NCBI GenBank assembly: GCA_021613535.1
Contig: CP075492.1
Coordinates: 19,592,001 to 19,656,000 of the forward strand
DNA length: 64,000 nucleotides
Direction: 5' to 3'
Source of the DNA: Adineta vaga
Taxonomy: Eukaryota > Rotifera
In this document: in pieces, positions 61,858-64,000 of the stretch
How positions within the stretch are numbered: position 1 is the first letter of the stretch
How the letters are laid out: the number at the start of each line of letters is the position of its first letter
Translations under genes and position numbers: made by a program
Notes under the pieces: generated by a model
What the model saw: the letters and a program-made list of their open reading frames with translations, nothing else
Told to the model about the DNA's origin: nothing
Database searches by the model: none

Positions 61858-63389
61858 TTACATATGATGAAAGAAAATTCTTCATCTGAATCTTTAGCAG
61901 TTTCCTTGATGAACTTGCGCAATGTATTGGTATTATTATAAATTCTTTGTAATTTTTTCCATTGACCTTTTCATGTTGTTTTCGATGAATTTTTATCATA
62001 AAAAAACAAATATTGTTTAAACTTGATCTAATCGATGAGTACGAGTAAGCATGTCTTCTTCTGTGGATTCGATATGACTAAATACACATTGAGATTTCGA
62101 ATCTTTTTCATGAAGTCTATATAATCATTAGTATCATCAAAAACATCAATATTTTTCAGAATAGTTTGTGATTGTTTCATTAATTTATGACAATTACGAT
62201 TCTCTTGATCGAAACTTTTATCTAGCTAGACTAAAGCAAAGGTTTTTGTTGGTTTGCGATTCATTACAGATCTGATTTACCTTCAAGTGTTGCTTGAGAT
62301 TGGAAAGAAATGTTAATATTGTCTAGGGAATACAAAAAAGGAACACTATTTGCTTTGGTATACTATAACGATGTCAGTTAAATATTTGCAAAAGCAGCTG
62401 GAAAATATAAAAATAATATCATGATTTTTGTCGCATGTGTTACGTTTGAGAAAATCAAGTGGAAAATTATTTCATACGAATGAGTTACCAAGATTTTTTT
62501 ATTTCTTTCTGCTCATACGATGTTAAAATACTGGGAAAAAATGAGTATACTCTATAGTTAACATTATTAATGAAAAGTTTTCTTTTGAAACAAATATACA
62601 AGATTACATGTTGTTAGAATATTTCTTTAGTATTGGTAAATAACAAAAATAAATGACCTTTTTTCATATCCTTTGTGAAGATCCAAAAGCAATTAAAATG
62701 AAATACTTTCATATTTGAATATAACACATGGAGTATTGTGTACGATCACCTTCAAATAGTAAAAACAAGCAGGAGAGAATAACTATTCTTTTAAATTCAT
62801 TATTTATAGTTCGAATTCTTCGTATTTAAAAGAAAGTAGTGAATAAGTATCCAGTGTATGTCACTTTCAAACATTTTATAAGTATAATTAAAGAATATAA
62901 ATGAAAATCTAAATTTTTGTAATGAATTAGTTGATTTAAATAATGTCCTATAACAGAAAGTCGGTGGAAAATCATTTACAAGATTTTAAATTTAACGAAT
63001 AAAAATTCATCCACGACTATTTTGTCGCATAAAAGACATAACGAAAATTGTAGAACTATTTAACAATTAGATATATTGTGTTCCATAAGTTCTTTTTTTA
63101 CAAGTCATCTATCAATTACAGCTTTATATTTATACTGAAATTTTGTTGAATTCCTGTCATTCGATTTGGTGTGTAAAAGAACGAACGGAAACTTTGTTCA
63201 TTGTTTATTAATCTTTTAAATCGCCATAACTTTTCATTTTACTCAAGAAAAAATTGAACTTCAAGGTAATTTACGGAATTTTTGTTCCATACTATATGTT
63301 TTATTTCTCGAAACAAATACTTCTTTGTATAGAAAAGAACACATTCAATGACATTTTAATTCTTATTATCATTCATTTGTATTTTCAAG

Positions 63390-64000
63390 TTAATCATTTA
63401 TAAGTACTGAATTTGAAGGAACTATTTGATTATTTTTGTATTCACGAATCATTGATATAAATTCGATAACTAAATTGACGGCCATTAGTGAATTGACAGT
63501 GATTGAATTAGTAGAGCCCCAGAAACCGATTCCATATGAAATGAACGTCGCAACAAAAATTCCTAATATAGTGATAATTATTATACACGTAAGTATACAC
63601 CTGCAGTTTGAACACACAGGTTCAGTAACGATCTGGCCAGTATGAGTACGCTGTACTTTTACAAAGCATTTGCTGCAACAGTAGCCTATCAATAATAATA
63701 CGCCGGAAAAGACCAATTGGCAGAAAAGGATTATATTTAGAGAAGAGTAAGATGCTAACACAAAATTCATTAGAAATGATACGTCTAATTGAATACAATC
63801 TTGCTTGTAGTCAATTATTGTGAATGGAAAGTAACACGGTGCGTACATTACACGAGATAAATTCATTACTAAACGCTTAAAAAAATTAGTTGTTTTACTC
63901 CAATTACGACCAACATAGATTGCGATGATATATTTCACTATAAATAATCCAATAATTATAGTACTTCCTAACAAATATTCTAGAATTGAATATTTTCGTT
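63390..64000 (-). CDS. Multi-pass membrane protein, 5' end outside the window
   Basis: The minus-strand frame is open to the right edge of the window (the first bases read RKYSILEYLLGS), so the gene continues beyond 64000. About 203 residues are visible. Hydrophobic segments occur near GSTIIIGLFIVKYIIAIYVG, NIILFCQLVFSGVLLLIGYC, CILTCIIIITILGIFVATFI and TVNSLMAVNLVIEFISMI, suggesting four helices in this part. Between the second and third lie CCSKCFVKV and PVCSNCRC, four or more cysteines that could form a small metal site or disulfides. The tail is polar (REYKNNQIVPSNSVLIND). No family was recognised. The apparent TTG start at 63974 is not a real start. Confidence 0.6.
   Translation of the reverse strand, partial: RKYSILEYLLGSTIIIGLFIVKYIIAIYVGRNWSKTTNFFKRLVMNLSRVMYAPCYFPFTIIDYKQDCIQLDVSFLMNFVLASYSSLNIILFCQLVFSGVLLLIGYCCSKCFVKVQRTHTGQIVTEPVCSNCRCILTCIIIITILGIFVATFISYGIGFWGSTNSITVNSLMAVNLVIEFISMIREYKNNQIVPSNSVLIND

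Larger units (their letters stand above)
60385..63389. other. Gene-poor stretch with decayed coding sequence
   Basis: It contains a G-rich palindrome, a pseudogene remnant on the minus strand, a small G-run MITE, and otherwise AT-rich unique sequence. No intact gene was recognised. Confidence 0.5.

Noticed and set aside
1-64000. tRNA, rRNA or CRISPR features
   Set aside because: No cloverleaf with A and B boxes, rRNA segment or spaced direct-repeat array was recognised by eye. A covariance-model scan would be decisive.

Overview
This window looks like AT-rich nuclear DNA of a bdelloid rotifer (Rotaria/Adineta type). That assignment is inferred from gene content and style: short GT-AG introns (mostly 41-170 nt), NHL-repeat and FG-GAP/VCBS secreted proteins, LDLa/EGF proteins fused to a seven-helix receptor, an F-box/LRR gene, a microbial-type poly(ADP-ribose) glycohydrolase (PARG), and short G-rich tracts built on TGTGGG, the reported bdelloid telomere unit. 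No rRNA, tRNA or CRISPR was recognised. Exon junctions were derived by hand from splice sites and phase. Where stated, the summed exon length is an exact multiple of three, which supports the model.

Layout. 1-1165 is the 3' part of a VCBS/FG-GAP repeat gene. 3624-8023 (-) is one six-exon gene: signal peptide, NHL propeller, three one-exon repeat domains, 7TM receptor. 9648-10653 (+) is a two-exon 7TM receptor. 12.7-15.5 kb holds small or decayed genes of unknown family. 16485-22106 (-) and 23925-29052 (+) are head-to-head paralogues carrying a DUF2263/TIGR02452-type PARG fold and long arrays of PBZ-like (PAR-binding) zinc fingers. The first keeps the PARG signature. The second has lost it but carries an N-terminal RING-H2 and a RanBP2-type finger. 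A ~320-bp block near their 3' ends is almost identical although the rest has diverged, which suggests gene conversion.

29977-46800 (-) is an LDLa-EGF-7TM receptor gene interrupted by a ~12.4-kb DNA transposon at about 31267-43674. The element has 31-bp terminal inverted repeats (28 of 31 matching) and an 8-bp target duplication (AAATTTTC); removing it rejoins the host reading frame. It has inverted subterminal arrays of a 54-bp repeat, a KDZ-type (Kyakuja-Dileera-Zisupton) transposase gene, a many-exon gene of unknown function, a PrimPol-type primase-polymerase gene with its catalytic motifs and zinc finger, and a 17-copy 63-bp minisatellite. This primase-carrying KDZ element is the most novel system seen here.

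46.8-50.5 kb is gene-poor. 50.5-54.1 kb has two NHL-repeat genes. 54436-54759 is a piggyBac-type MITE flanked by TTAA. 58731-60384 is an F-box gene with one homopolymer frameshift. 60.9-61.4 kb holds decayed coding sequence, and 63390-64000 is the 3' end of a membrane protein gene that runs off the window. Three reading-frame breaks lie in or at homopolymer runs (KDZ gene, LDLa-EGF-7TM gene, F-box gene), so assembly error should be excluded before calling any of them mutations.
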